The position numbers and the translations under genes were made by a program. A stretch of 56,286 bases of DNA from Aquimarina agarilytica ZC1 (GTDB lineage: Bacteria; Bacteroidota; Bacteroidia; Flavobacteriales; Flavobacteriaceae), in assembly GCF_000255455.1 (NCBI RefSeq), contig NZ_JH621246.1:1-56286 (forward strand). Direction: 5' to 3'. The notes beneath the pieces are model-generated. The model was given only the letters and a program-made list of their open reading frames with translations, searched no databases and was not told the origin of the DNA. The number at the start of each line of letters is the position of its first letter. Position 1 is the first letter of the stretch. Of this stretch, positions 27,003 to 36,811 are shown piece after piece.

Positions 27003-27971
27003 ATGTCTAAAATAAGCGCTGCAGATGTAGGTAAGTTAAGAAAGACTACCGGAGCAGGTATGATGGATTGTAAAAAAGCCTTAGTTGAAGCTGAAGGTGA
27101 TTTTGACAAAGCAATTGACATTTTACGTAAAAAAGGGCAAAAAATCGCTGAAAAAAGAGCCGACAGAGACTCTAGTGAAGGTGCTGTTGTTTCTAAAATT
27201 AATGCTGACTCAACAAGAGGTGTTGTATTATCTTTGAATTGCGAAACTGATTTCGTAGCAAAGAATGACACTTACGTAACTATGGCAAATAAAATGGCCG
27301 AAGTTGCATTAAACCACAACACAAAGGAAGAATTTTTAGCTGCCGAATATGAAGGCGGGCTAACTGTTCAAGAAAAGCTTATTGAGCAAACTGGTGTTAT
27401 TGGTGAAAAAATTGAAATAGGTGGCTATAAAGTTTTAGAAGCTCCATTCATTGGATCATACATTCACGGTAACAAAATTGGAGCACTAGTTGGTTTATCT
27501 GCAGCCATTGATGGTGCTGGTGAATTAGCAAAAAGCATTTCAATGCAAGTAGCCTCAATGGGTGCAACTACTTTATCTTATAAAGATTTTGACCCAGAAT
27601 ATGTAGCTTCAGAAACCGAAGCGCGTATTGCTGCTATTGAAAAAGACAATATCGAGTTAGGTCGCTTAGGTAAAACGCTTAAAAACGTTCCTTTATTCAT
27701 TTCTCGTTCTCAATTAAATGATGAAATTTTAGCTAAAGCTGAAGAAACTATCAAAGAAGAATTGAAAGCTGAAGGTAAGCCAGAAAAAATATGGGACCGT
27801 ATTTTACCTGGTAAATTAGAGCGTTTTATTTCTGACAACACGACGTTAGACCACGAAAAATGTTTATTAGACCAACGTTTTATTATGGACGAATCTAAAA
27901 ACGTTGCTGAATTCGTTGCATCTAAAGGTGATGTTGAAGTAGTAAGCTTCGAAAGAGTTTCATTGGTTTAA
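27003..27971 (+). CDS. tsf: elongation factor Ts
   Basis: 322 residues, the normal length for Bacteroidota EF-Ts. It has the N-terminal UBA-like domain (ISAADVGKLRKTTGAGMMDC KKAL), the EF-Tu-contacting LNCETDFVAKND core and two dimerisation-type subdomains. It recycles EF-Tu-GDP. The rpsB-tsf order is conserved; a strong terminator follows. Confidence 0.97.
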   Translation: MSKISAADVGKLRKTTGAGMMDCKKALVEAEGDFDKAIDILRKKGQKIAEKRADRDSSEGAVVSKINADSTRGVVLSLNCETDFVAKNDTYVTMANKMAEVALNHNTKEEFLAAEYEGGLTVQEKLIEQTGVIGEKIEIGGYKVLEAPFIGSYIHGNKIGALVGLSAAIDGAGELAKSISMQVASMGATTLSYKDFDPEYVASETEARIAAIEKDNIELGRLGKTLKNVPLFISRSQLNDEILAKAEETIKEELKAEGKPEKIWDRILPGKLERFISDNTTLDHEKCLLDQRFIMDESKNVAEFVASKGDVEVVSFERVSLV

Positions 27972-27993
27972 TCCAATTAAACATACAACAAAT

Positions 27994-28023
27994 AAAACCA
28001 CTTGTGATGCAAGTGGTTTTTTT
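27994..28023 (+). terminator. intrinsic terminator of tsf
   Basis: AAAACCACTTG (27994-28004), loop TGATG, CAAGTGGTTTT (28010-28020) and a T run. It is 22 bp after the tsf stop. Confidence 0.93.
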
Positions 28024-28145
28024 ATGATAATCCAAAAACACAAAGTAACTAACCTAACCGCACCCCTTTGCAATAAGCAAAAACAAAACACAAAAAAAAG
28101 GGCTATTCGAAAACAACCCTTTAACTATATATTTAAAAGAAAGAA

Positions 28146-29501
28146 CTACTTCTTAATTAATTCAAACGAATCAACCAAAACATCATTACTAACACCTTTT
28201 ACAATTACATAAATCATTTCTTTTTTCCCAGTATGAAATTTTAATTTACTGTATGTCCATTCTCCATTAGAAACTACTTTTTTACCTATTGGATAATTAA
28301 ACACCTCAACAGTAGCACCTGCTCCTTTTTTACCACCTGTTTTCCAACTTAATTCATAACTCTTCCCAGGCTCTACAGCTATTTTTTGAATTACAGAAGC
28401 TCCCTGAGCAAGTTTTAAAGCATAAATCTCACTATCGTTATCCTCAATATTAGCACTTACAGTTGCCCCTTTTGTCCAAAACCAGCTTGTTAAACTTGGA
28501 TCATTAAACGATCCATTCTTTAACAATCCTTCATCATCTTTGGCTGCTACTGGCCTATAAGTACGCACATAATCCACCAAATAATCCCTAGAAGCATCCG
28601 AAAGTTCTCTATCTGTTGCTTTGTTACCTGCGTTTGATCTCCAATCATGATCTTCCAAATCTATAATCATAAACGAATCCCTATCCATTCCCAAGCCTTC
28701 TGGATCATTAATTCCAGATTTACGTAGTTCATGAACTATTTTTCCATCATAATAAAAATCTACCGTAAAGGGATCTTTCCAATATGCTCCAAAACGATGC
28801 CAATCATTTCTCCAAGGCTCCTCATTTGGCAATGTATGGTGGTGCTGCTTATTTAAATCTTCAATAATAGCATTTCCTTCTTCTTCACGAACAAAAACAT
28901 GATAATTAGTTGATGGTCTTGCCGCAAACCATTTATGATCATCTCGATCACTTCCATAAATTTCCAACACATCAATCTCCCTTTTATCATCGGGACTTAG
29001 AAACCAAAAATTCGAAGAAAGCACATGATTAGCCACCTTAGCTCTAACTTCAGAATATATAGGATATTTAATTTGCTTTTTAGATGTTATTACTCCACAA
29101 TTCACTTTATCGGTTCCTTGCTTTCTGGAAGCCATCACAATCAAGTTCCCATCTTTAACATCCGTGTTTTTGGAATTCCAATACGTTAATCCAGGACCGG
29201 TCCATGCATTAAAATAAGTATCCTTCCAATTTTTCTTAAACTCAGTCCCTTTTCCCGAATAATTAAATTCATCTGAGTGCGTACCTACAACTTCCCAGGC
29301 CATTCCAAGCGGAGGATTACCTACTGACTTTGGCAATTTATAATTCCCATTCTTAAATGCTCCTGTTACAGGTGACGCCGACCCATTTCTTTCAGTTTCA
29401 TAAGACTTACCAATATCCTTACCTTTTTTGTTACTTTGAGCAACAATACCAGCTGACATCATGGTTACACATGCCAAAATTGATACTACTTTTTTATTCA
29501 T
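28146..29501 (-). CDS. GH16 beta-agarase-like glycoside hydrolase with C-terminal CBM-like domain (copy 1)
   Basis: 451 residues with a signal peptide (LACVTMMSAGIVAQ). The GH16 catalytic motif EIDVLE is intact (Glu175, Asp177, Glu180: nucleophile, helper and acid/base). The surroundings SSNFWFLSPDD, NYHVFVRE, WHRFGAYWKDPFTVDFYYDG and IDLEDHDWRSNAG match the beta-agarase branch of GH16. A beta-sandwich near residues 330-451 (KNGSFNDPSLTSWFWTKG, VDSFELIKK) resembles carbohydrate-binding module family 4/9. There is no T9SS sorting domain. Substrate is probably agar or a related galactan, inferred from family. A close paralogue lies upstream. Confidence 0.85.
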   Translation of the reverse strand: MNKKVVSILACVTMMSAGIVAQSNKKGKDIGKSYETERNGSASPVTGAFKNGNYKLPKSVGNPPLGMAWEVVGTHSDEFNYSGKGTEFKKNWKDTYFNAWTGPGLTYWNSKNTDVKDGNLIVMASRKQGTDKVNCGVITSKKQIKYPIYSEVRAKVANHVLSSNFWFLSPDDKREIDVLEIYGSDRDDHKWFAARPSTNYHVFVREEEGNAIIEDLNKQHHHTLPNEEPWRNDWHRFGAYWKDPFTVDFYYDGKIVHELRKSGINDPEGLGMDRDSFMIIDLEDHDWRSNAGNKATDRELSDASRDYLVDYVRTYRPVAAKDDEGLLKNGSFNDPSLTSWFWTKGATVSANIEDNDSEIYALKLAQGASVIQKIAVEPGKSYELSWKTGGKKGAGATVEVFNYPIGKKVVSNGEWTYSKLKFHTGKKEMIYVIVKGVSNDVLVDSFELIKK

Positions 29502-29626
29502 AATTTATATGTTTAAAACAACCCCATACGAATTTTCGACAGAGCACACAATCCACCTCACACTACCGAATACCTCAACCTATTCCAAAAAGCAATCTGT
29601 TTTTTAAGAATTAACCAAGTAAATTA

Positions 29627-31012
29627 CTATTCGATTTTTTTCAATTTAAATGAATCAACTAATACTTTTGAATCACTTACATTTTCTGCAGTAATGTAAA
29701 TTGTTTTATTATTCCCAGAATTAAACGAAAGTGTTTCATACTTCCAGCCTTCATTTGATTCCACTTTTTCTTCATCAATACTATAAACCCCTACTAAAAC
29801 AGCACCTCCATTAGCACCTTTAACTTTATATGACAGCTTATACAACGTATTTTTTTCAACCTCAACTTCCTGGATTATTTTAGCCCCTTTACCGGCTAAA
29901 TTAACCGAAAAAACCTCACCACTATTCTCATTTAAATCAGCACTCAACCGCACCTTTTTATTCCAATACCACTGATTTAAATCTGGCTCATCAAACGAAC
30001 CATTTTGAATCAAACCTCCCTCTAATCTAAAACTACGAGCAGGTCTGTAAGTTCTCACATAATCCACTAAATATTTATTTTTAGATGCATCATTTAACTC
30101 CTCATCAGTTGGAAAAAACCCTTGATTTGATCGCCAATCATGATCCTCTAGATCAATAATTAAAAATGAATCTCTATCCATTCCTAAACCTTCTGGATCT
30201 TTCACTTTTTCCTTTATCAATTTTCGTACCACTTTTCCATCATAATAAAAATCAACTGTAAAAGGATCAATCCAATGCGCTCCAAAACGATGCCATCCCT
30301 CACGCCACGGCTCATCATTTGGTAATGTATGATGATTTTGATCATTTAAATCTTCTAGAATACGATTTCCATTATCCCTCACAAAGACATGATAATTTGT
30401 CGAAGGACGTGCTGCAAACCATTTATGATCTTCTCGATCACTCCCATAAATTTCCAAAACATCAATTTCTCTTTTATCATCGGGACTCAAAAACCAAAAA
30501 TTTGACGAAAGTACTTGATTGGCTACTTTAGCTTTTACCTCAGAATATATGGGATATTTAATTTGTTTTTTTGAAGAAATTACTCCACAATAAACTTTAT
30601 CCGTCCCAGGTTTTCTTGAAGCTTTCAACACCAAATTACCGCCTATCACATTCGTATTCTCGGGGTTCCACTCCGTCAAACCAGGACCTAACCATTGATT
30701 AAAATAAGTATCCTTCCATTTTTTATAAAATTCGGCATTCTTACCCGTATAATTAAATTCATCGGTTAAATCATCAATTGCTTCCCATGTTCCTTTAAAA
30801 GGCGGCACTCCCAAGTATGAAGTAATTTTAAAACTTCCTTTAGTAAAATCACCCGTAATAGGAGACTCTTCCTTTAGTAAAAAACTTTTATTTTTCTGTT
30901 TACTTTTTTTTGATTTTTTCTTCTCCCCTTCTCCTCCATTAGCATAAATAGAATTAAACACAAAAAAAGAACTTAAAATTACTAATGCACTTTTCGTCAC
31001 AAATGATCTCAT
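29627..31012 (-). CDS. GH16 beta-agarase-like glycoside hydrolase with C-terminal CBM-like domain (copy 2)
   Basis: 461 residues from the ATG at 31012. That start puts a signal peptide (MRSFVTKSALVILSS ending near YANGG) at the N-terminus; an upstream start adds a non-signal stretch. A Lys-rich linker (EKKKSKKSKQKNKSF) follows. EIDVLE is intact (Glu182, Asp184, Glu187), as are the same flanking blocks as in copy 1: SSNFWFLSPDDKR, NYHVFVRDN, WHRFGAHWIDPFTVDFYYDG, IDLEDHDWRSNQG. The C-terminal beta-sandwich also matches. The two genes are tandem paralogues, 125 bp apart on the same strand, and very similar in the catalytic core. Confidence 0.85.
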   Translation of the reverse strand: MRSFVTKSALVILSSFFVFNSIYANGGEGEKKKSKKSKQKNKSFLLKEESPITGDFTKGSFKITSYLGVPPFKGTWEAIDDLTDEFNYTGKNAEFYKKWKDTYFNQWLGPGLTEWNPENTNVIGGNLVLKASRKPGTDKVYCGVISSKKQIKYPIYSEVKAKVANQVLSSNFWFLSPDDKREIDVLEIYGSDREDHKWFAARPSTNYHVFVRDNGNRILEDLNDQNHHTLPNDEPWREGWHRFGAHWIDPFTVDFYYDGKVVRKLIKEKVKDPEGLGMDRDSFLIIDLEDHDWRSNQGFFPTDEELNDASKNKYLVDYVRTYRPARSFRLEGGLIQNGSFDEPDLNQWYWNKKVRLSADLNENSGEVFSVNLAGKGAKIIQEVEVEKNTLYKLSYKVKGANGGAVLVGVYSIDEEKVESNEGWKYETLSFNSGNNKTIYITAENVSDSKVLVDSFKLKKIE

Positions 31013-31135
31013 CAAACTCTGTCGTAATATTTTACAAAAATTAAACTTATAAATTTTATTTCCCTTAAAACAATATCTTACACTATGCAAAAGACACACT
31101 TATCATAAAGATATGCATTAAAATAAATAAAGTAG

Positions 31136-31143
31136 CAAATATA
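31136..31143 (-). promoter_or_regulatory. possible promoter -7 box of the GH16 pair
   Basis: TATATTTG on the minus strand matches TAnnTTTG, 124 bp upstream of the copy 2 start; no clear -33 box was seen. Confidence 0.35.
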
Positions 31144-31270
31144 ATATTTAGCAAAGCATTAATAAACTCAATCCCTAAAAAAACACTCTAACGATATTGC
31201 ACAAAAAAAAATAGTATAAAAATTAAAAATTACACCTAAAAATTCATCCAAATCAAATAGAGAATATGTT

Positions 31271-31278
31271 TATATTTG
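31271..31278 (+). promoter_or_regulatory. possible pyrH promoter -7 box
   Basis: TATATTTG, 22 bp before the pyrH start; no clear -33 element. It is needed here because the GH16 genes separate pyrH from tsf. Confidence 0.45.
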
Positions 31279-31300
31279 TACAATCTTTCTAAAACACAGC

Positions 31301-32008
31301 ATGAAATACAAAAGAATACTACTTAAACTTTCTGGCGAAGCCCTAATGGGAAATTTACAATACGGTATTGACCCTAATCGCTTAGCTGAATATGCAAAAC
31401 AAGTCAAACAAATTACTGATAAAGGTGTTGAAGTTGCCATAGTTATTGGTGGTGGAAATATATTTAGAGGAGTTGCGGGAGCAAGCAAAGGAATGGATCG
31501 TGTTCAAGGCGATCACATGGGAATGCTTGCCACTGTGATTAACGGATTAGCTTTGCAGGGTGCTTTGGAAGATGAAAATGTGGATACCCGATTACAATCT
31601 GCTATTGAAATTAATGAAGTTGCAGAACCTTTTATTAGACGAAGAGCCATGCGTCACCTTGAAAAAGGACGTGTTGTTATTTTTGGCGGAGGCACAGGTA
31701 ACCCTTACTTTACTACAGATTCTGCTGCCGTTTTACGTGCCATCGAAATTAAAGCTGATGTAATTTTAAAAGGAACGCGTGTTGATGGTATTTACACCGC
31801 TGATCCTGAAAAAGACAAAACAGCTACTAAATATGACACTATTAGTTTTGACGAAGTACTTAAAAAAGGACTAAAAGTGATGGACACGACTGCCTTCACA
31901 TTAAGTCAAGAAAATGAATTACCAATTATAGTTTTTGACATGAACACCAAAGGAAATTTATTAAAATTAATTTCAGGTGAAAATGTGGGAACTACAGTAA
32001 ACGTATAA
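31301..32008 (+). CDS. pyrH: UMP kinase
   Basis: A 235-residue bacterial UMP kinase that makes UDP from UMP and ATP. Visible motifs are [56 protein letters not shown] and [12 protein letters not shown]. The pyrH-frr order is conserved; here it is separated from rpsB-tsf by the two GH16 genes. Confidence 0.98.
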   Translation: MKYKRILLKLSGEALMGNLQYGIDPNRLAEYAKQVKQITDKGVEVAIVIGGGNIFRGVAGASKGMDRVQGDHMGMLATVINGLALQGALEDENVDTRLQSAIEINEVAEPFIRRRAMRHLEKGRVVIFGGGTGNPYFTTDSAAVLRAIEIKADVILKGTRVDGIYTADPEKDKTATKYDTISFDEVLKKGLKVMDTTAFTLSQENELPIIVFDMNTKGNLLKLISGENVGTTVNV

Positions 32009-32085
32009 CCAATATTTGTATTTGATTTAGCTTACATCATTCAAAAACTAAATCTCAAATTCAAAACGAATAACCCGATTGTAAA

Positions 32086-32649
32086 ATGACTGAAGAAGTA
32101 AATTTCATATTAGACAGCACTAAAGAATCCATGGGTAATGCGCTAAAGCATTTGGAAAAACAATTTTCAAATATTAGAGCCGGTAAAGCCTCACCTGCTA
32201 TGCTAGGAAGTGTAACTGTTGACTATTACGGATCGCAAACACCATTAGGACAAGTTGGAAATATTAATACACCCGATGCCCGAACCATTACTATTCAACC
32301 CTATGAAAAATCAATGATTCAAGAAATTGAAAAAGGGATTATGATAGCTAATTTAGGATTTAACCCTATGAACAATGGCGAAAGTGTTATTATAAGTGTC
32401 CCTCCCCTTACGGAAGAAAGAAGACGCGAGCTAGTTAAACAAGCTAAAGCAGAGGCTGAAGATGCTAAAGTTGGTGTTCGAAATGACAGAAAAAGCGCCA
32501 ATAATGAAATTAAAAAATTAGAAAAAGACGGACTTTCTGAAGATATTGCCAAAAATGCCGAAGTAGATATTCAAGAACTTACCAATAGTCATATTGCTAA
32601 AATTGATGATTTACTTGTTCTAAAAGAAAAAGAAATAATGACGGTTTAA
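32086..32649 (+). CDS. frr: ribosome recycling factor
   Basis: A 187-residue RRF, the tRNA-shaped factor that splits post-termination ribosomes with EF-G. It has FSNIRAGKASPAMLGSVTVDYYGSQTPL and the C-terminal ELTNSHIAKIDDLLVLKEKEIMTV. It is 78 bp after pyrH and followed by a strong terminator. Confidence 0.98.
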   Translation: MTEEVNFILDSTKESMGNALKHLEKQFSNIRAGKASPAMLGSVTVDYYGSQTPLGQVGNINTPDARTITIQPYEKSMIQEIEKGIMIANLGFNPMNNGESVIISVPPLTEERRRELVKQAKAEAEDAKVGVRNDRKSANNEIKKLEKDGLSEDIAKNAEVDIQELTNSHIAKIDDLLVLKEKEIMTV

Positions 32650-32667
32650 CACACCTAAATAACCCAC

Positions 32668-32702
32668 AAAAAAGCAACGGAACAACTTCCGTTGCTTTTT
32701 TT
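32668..32702 (+). terminator. intrinsic terminator of pyrH-frr
   Basis: AAAAAAGCAACGGAA (32668-32682), loop CAAC, then the complement TTCCGTTGCTTTTTT: a 15-bp stem with a T run. Confidence 0.95.
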
Positions 32703-32754
32703 GTAACACTTTATATCCTTGTCGATATAACTAGTAAAACCCCAAACTAAATTA

Positions 32755-35100
32755 ATGAGTGCCTCAAAACGAAAAATCAATTATTTTTGGAATGGACTTG
32801 CTCAAGCTATTTTGAGCAACCGTATTATTGTATCACTCATTATTATATTTACAACCATTGGGCTCATGAGTCAATGGAGTAATATTCAGTTTTCATTTAC
32901 CGAAACAAATTTATTACCCGATGATCACCCTGTAAACATAGAGTACAATAAATTTTTCGAAAAATTTGGCGAAGAAGGGGTTGTAATTGTAATGGCAGTG
33001 AATGATTCTACCATTTTTAATAAAAATAAATTTAACAGTTGGGTTAGACTAAATGAAAAACTACAAGAATATGAAGAGGTTGATTTTGTAGTATCTTTTT
33101 CCGAAATAAAAGAGCTAACCAAAACTGAAAACCCAAAATCATTTACATTAACACCTGTATCCAATGCCAAAGTATTTACTGAAGCTGATATAGCACACTA
33201 CAAACAAAAACTATTCAATGAGCTCCCTTTTTACGAAGGTTTAATATACAGTAGCTCAAAAAAAACAATTCAATCGGCGCTTTACATTAGACAGGATGTG
33301 GTAAACACCAGAGCGCGCAGAGATTTTATTTTAAAAAAATTAAATCCCGTACTCGAGCAATTTGAAAAAGATAACAATATTGATTTAAAAATTTCGGGCA
33401 TGCCGTATATACGGACTATGAATTCTCAAAATATTTTTGATGAGATGAAGCTCTTTTTAGGAGCTGCCCTACTTGTTACCTCATTGTTGTTCTTTTTCTT
33501 TTTTAGATCTGCCAGAGCCACATTAATTTCTATAATCACTGTTGTTATCGGTGTATTATGGGCCTTTGGATTTATTGGTTTATTTCACTTTCAAATTACG
33601 GTACTTACCGCAATAATACCGCCGTTAGTTATTGTTATAGGAATTCCAAATTGTATTTTTTTAATAAACAAATACCAACAGGAAATAAAAAAACAATCCA
33701 ATAAAAACGATGCACTTGTTCAAATGATTAGCAAAGTAGGCTATGCTACTTTAATGACCAATGTAACCACTGCGGCAGGTTTTGCTACTTTTATATTAAC
33801 CTCTAGCGAATTACTTGTTCAATTCGGAATGGTCTCTTCTGTATGTATTTTAGGGCTGTTTGTACTGTGCATTTTAGTGATCCCTTTACTGTACAGCATT
33901 ATGCCTTTACCAAAAGATCGCCATTTGAAGCATTTAGAAAAACGCTGGGTCGATGGTTTTGTAAACTGGATGGTAAGTATTGTTTCCTTTAAAAGAAACT
34001 ATATTTATGCCGTAACATTAGTGATCCTTGTTTTGAGCATTATAGGCATGAACAAAATAAAAGTTTCGGGAAGCCTTTTAGAAGAAATGTCACAAGAATT
34101 GCAGTTTTTTCATGATATTAAGTTTTTTGAAAATGAATTTGACGGCATTATGCCCTTAGAAATCCTTGTAGATACTAAAAAACCTAAAGGAGTTTTAAAA
34201 CTAAGCACTTTAAAACGTATCGAAAAATTGAGTGCTGAAATAGAAAAATTTCCTGAATTATCACCTACCAAGTCGGTAGTAAATATTGTAAAATTTGCCA
34301 AACAAGCTTTTTACAATGGAGATCCAAAGTTTTATTCACTTCCTACTAGACAGGAGCGCAATTTTATGCTTCCCTATGCAAAGTCACTAGAAGAAAACAA
34401 AAGTATGCTCTCATCTTACGTAGATTCAACAGGGCAATATGCACGCGTTTCTACCTATATGAAAGATGTGGGCACCGAAAAAATGGAAGAAATTGAAACC
34501 ACACTAAAACCTATTATTGAGAAAATTTTCCCAAAGGATCGCTATAGTGTTTCGTTTACTGGTCGCGCTCTAATTTTCCAAAAGGGAACTGGCTATTTAG
34601 TAACTAATTTAATGCAATCGCTTTTAATTGCCATTGGATTAATTATCCTAATTATGGGATATATGTTTAAATCGGTTCGAATGATTTTAATTTCATTGAT
34701 CCCTAACTTACTTCCTTTATTAATCACTGGTGGACTTATGGGCTATTTTGGAGTACCTATAAAACCATCGACCATTTTAGTTTTTAGTATTGCTTTTGGA
34801 ATTTCGGTTGATGATACTATTCACTTTTTGGCCAAGTACCGACAAGAATTACTCACCTCAAACAGAAATGTAACCGCAGCTACCTTTTCTGCAATTCGAG
34901 AAACGGGTGTAAGTATGTTTTACACCTCAACGGTATTATTTTTTGGTTTTGCTGTCTTCCTTATTTCAAGTTTTGGAGGAACAAAAGCCCTAGGAGGATT
35001 AATCTCTGCCACATTACTTTTTGCTATGCTTTGCAATTTAGTATTACTCCCTGCACTACTCTTGAGCGTAAATAGTAAAAAATCAACATCCAAAGCTTAA
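32755..35100 (+). CDS. MMPL/RND-superfamily exporter
   Basis: 781 residues with the RND/MMPL layout: one N-terminal membrane helix, a large periplasmic loop, five grouped helices around residues 225-385, a second N-terminal-type helix (YAVTLVILVLSIIGM), another periplasmic loop, and five more helices to the end. The helix-4 type segment FSIAFGISVDDTIHFLAKY carries the acidic pair used for proton coupling; the first half has a related PLVIVIGIPNCIFLINKYQ without the acidic residues. Such proteins export lipids or hydrophobic compounds; substrate unknown. Monocistronic by position. Confidence 0.85.
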   Translation: MSASKRKINYFWNGLAQAILSNRIIVSLIIIFTTIGLMSQWSNIQFSFTETNLLPDDHPVNIEYNKFFEKFGEEGVVIVMAVNDSTIFNKNKFNSWVRLNEKLQEYEEVDFVVSFSEIKELTKTENPKSFTLTPVSNAKVFTEADIAHYKQKLFNELPFYEGLIYSSSKKTIQSALYIRQDVVNTRARRDFILKKLNPVLEQFEKDNNIDLKISGMPYIRTMNSQNIFDEMKLFLGAALLVTSLLFFFFFRSARATLISIITVVIGVLWAFGFIGLFHFQITVLTAIIPPLVIVIGIPNCIFLINKYQQEIKKQSNKNDALVQMISKVGYATLMTNVTTAAGFATFILTSSELLVQFGMVSSVCILGLFVLCILVIPLLYSIMPLPKDRHLKHLEKRWVDGFVNWMVSIVSFKRNYIYAVTLVILVLSIIGMNKIKVSGSLLEEMSQELQFFHDIKFFENEFDGIMPLEILVDTKKPKGVLKLSTLKRIEKLSAEIEKFPELSPTKSVVNIVKFAKQAFYNGDPKFYSLPTRQERNFMLPYAKSLEENKSMLSSYVDSTGQYARVSTYMKDVGTEKMEEIETTLKPIIEKIFPKDRYSVSFTGRALIFQKGTGYLVTNLMQSLLIAIGLIILIMGYMFKSVRMILISLIPNLLPLLITGGLMGYFGVPIKPSTILVFSIAFGISVDDTIHFLAKYRQELLTSNRNVTAATFSAIRETGVSMFYTSTVLFFGFAVFLISSFGGTKALGGLISATLLFAMLCNLVLLPALLLSVNSKKSTSKA

Positions 35101-35194
35101 TCCTAAATTTATATAAGGTTTCTTCGAGGAATCTATGTATTTTTATTTATCGTTTCCTTTAAAGGATCTTTTTTAGATTTCTAGCAAATAAACT

Positions 35195-36637
35195 ATGAAG
35201 CATTTAAAAATAGTAGCTGTTTTAAAAGAAGAAAAACTACTACAAGAAATAAGCGTTAACGGGTGGGTACGCTCATTTAGAAACAATCGATTTATAGCCT
35301 TAAATGATGGCTCTACAATTAACAATCTTCAATGTGTAATTGAGGACAACACTATTGATGATTCTATTATTGACAGAATACACACTGGAGCCTCATTACG
35401 GATTACGGGTGTTTTAAAAGAAAGTGAAGGGAGAGGTCAACGTGTTGAATTAACTATTACTTCGCTTAAAATAGAAGGTGATGCGCATCCCGAAGAAGTA
35501 AAAACCACTATTCTTTCTCCCAAAAAACATAGTTTAGAATTATTGCGTGAACAAGCGCATTTACGCATTCGCACCAATACCTTTGGAGCCATAATGCGAG
35601 TACGCTCTAAGCTTTCATTTGCAGTACACCAATATTTTCAGGAACGTGACTTTTTTTATGTACATACGCCAATTATTACATCAAGTGATGCCGAAGGTGC
35701 TGGCGAAACTTTTAAAGTAACTCATTTAGATTTTGATCAGTTGCCCAAAGGAGAAGATGGCAACACCGATTTTAAAAAGGATTTTTTTGGCAAAGAAACC
35801 AATCTTACCGTTTCTGGCCAATTAGAAGGGGAAACCTATGCCATGGGATTAGGAAACATTTATACTTTTGGACCTACTTTTAGAGCCGAAAATTCAAATA
35901 CCTCACGTCATTTAGCAGAATTTTGGATGATTGAGCCCGAAATGGCTTTCTGTAATTTGGACCAAAATATGGATGTTGCCGAAGATTTTATTAAATACGT
36001 GATAAAATATGTATTAGATCATTGTCAAGATGATTTAGCCTTTTTGGAGCAGCGCTTATTAACCGAAGAAAAACAAAAACCTTTAGAACAGCGTAGTGAA
36101 ATGCCACTTCGCGAAAAGCTTGAGTTTATTTTAAACAACAACTTTAAACGCGTAAGTTACACCGAAGCCGTTGAAATTCTTAAGGAATCAAAGCCAAATA
36201 AAAAGAAAAAATTCAAGTACCCAGTCAATGAATGGGGCGTTGATTTACAAAGTGAGCACGAACGTTACTTGGTTGAAAAACATTTTAAATGTCCTGTTAT
36301 ATTATTTAACTATCCTGCTAAAATTAAAGCTTTTTATATGCGTTTAAATGAAGACGGAAATACTGTTCGCGCCATGGATATATTATTCCCTGGTATAGGC
36401 GAAATTGTAGGGGGATCGCAACGAGAAGAGCGTTTGGATGTTTTAAAAGAAAAAATGGATAACCTTGGCGTAAGTCAAGAAGAGTTATATTGGTACCTAG
36501 ATACACGTAGATTTGGAACATGTACCCACAGTGGGTTTGGTTTAGGCTTTGAACGTTTAGTTCTTTTTGTTACCGGAATGACCAATGTTCGTGATGTAAT
36601 ACCTTATCCTAGAACACCTATGAATGCTGATTTTTAA
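35195..36637 (+). CDS. asnS: asparaginyl-tRNA synthetase
   Basis: A 480-residue class IIb synthetase. An N-terminal OB-fold (VNGWVRSFRNNRFIALNDGS) binds the anticodon. The catalytic domain has TPIITSSDAEGAGETFKV, FGPTFRAENSNTSRHLAEFWMIEPE (motif 2) and GLGFERLVLFVTGM (motif 3). Bacteroidota-type length with the insertion common in the group. The terminator at 36659-36684 follows. A tRNA-Asn gene lies 13 kb away in the same window. Confidence 0.97.
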   Translation: MKHLKIVAVLKEEKLLQEISVNGWVRSFRNNRFIALNDGSTINNLQCVIEDNTIDDSIIDRIHTGASLRITGVLKESEGRGQRVELTITSLKIEGDAHPEEVKTTILSPKKHSLELLREQAHLRIRTNTFGAIMRVRSKLSFAVHQYFQERDFFYVHTPIITSSDAEGAGETFKVTHLDFDQLPKGEDGNTDFKKDFFGKETNLTVSGQLEGETYAMGLGNIYTFGPTFRAENSNTSRHLAEFWMIEPEMAFCNLDQNMDVAEDFIKYVIKYVLDHCQDDLAFLEQRLLTEEKQKPLEQRSEMPLREKLEFILNNNFKRVSYTEAVEILKESKPNKKKKFKYPVNEWGVDLQSEHERYLVEKHFKCPVILFNYPAKIKAFYMRLNEDGNTVRAMDILFPGIGEIVGGSQREERLDVLKEKMDNLGVSQEELYWYLDTRRFGTCTHSGFGLGFERLVLFVTGMTNVRDVIPYPRTPMNADF

Positions 36638-36658
36638 ATTCATTGCTGTTTGAATCAC

Positions 36659-36684
36659 AATGAAATTTGACAAATTTCATTTTT
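36659..36684 (+). terminator. terminator after asnS
   Basis: AATGAAATTTG (36659-36669), one base, then CAAATTTCATT (36671-36681) with a short T run. It is a near-palindrome, so the loop is formed by fraying. Confidence 0.6.
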
Positions 36685-36811
36685 AAACGTTCCTTGGTAT
36701 TTTCAGTAACTTAGCTTAAGTCAAACCTAAGAATAACATCCCCTTTGGCGGTGCCAATAAAAAAAATTATCTTTAAAAAGTATTTAAATTATCAGTAAGA
36801 AATCACGTTAA

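Noticed and set aside
35155..35166. TCCTTTAAAGGA palindrome before asnS
   Set aside because: Twelve bases with AT-rich centre, common by chance, no T run or second copy to support a terminator or operator.
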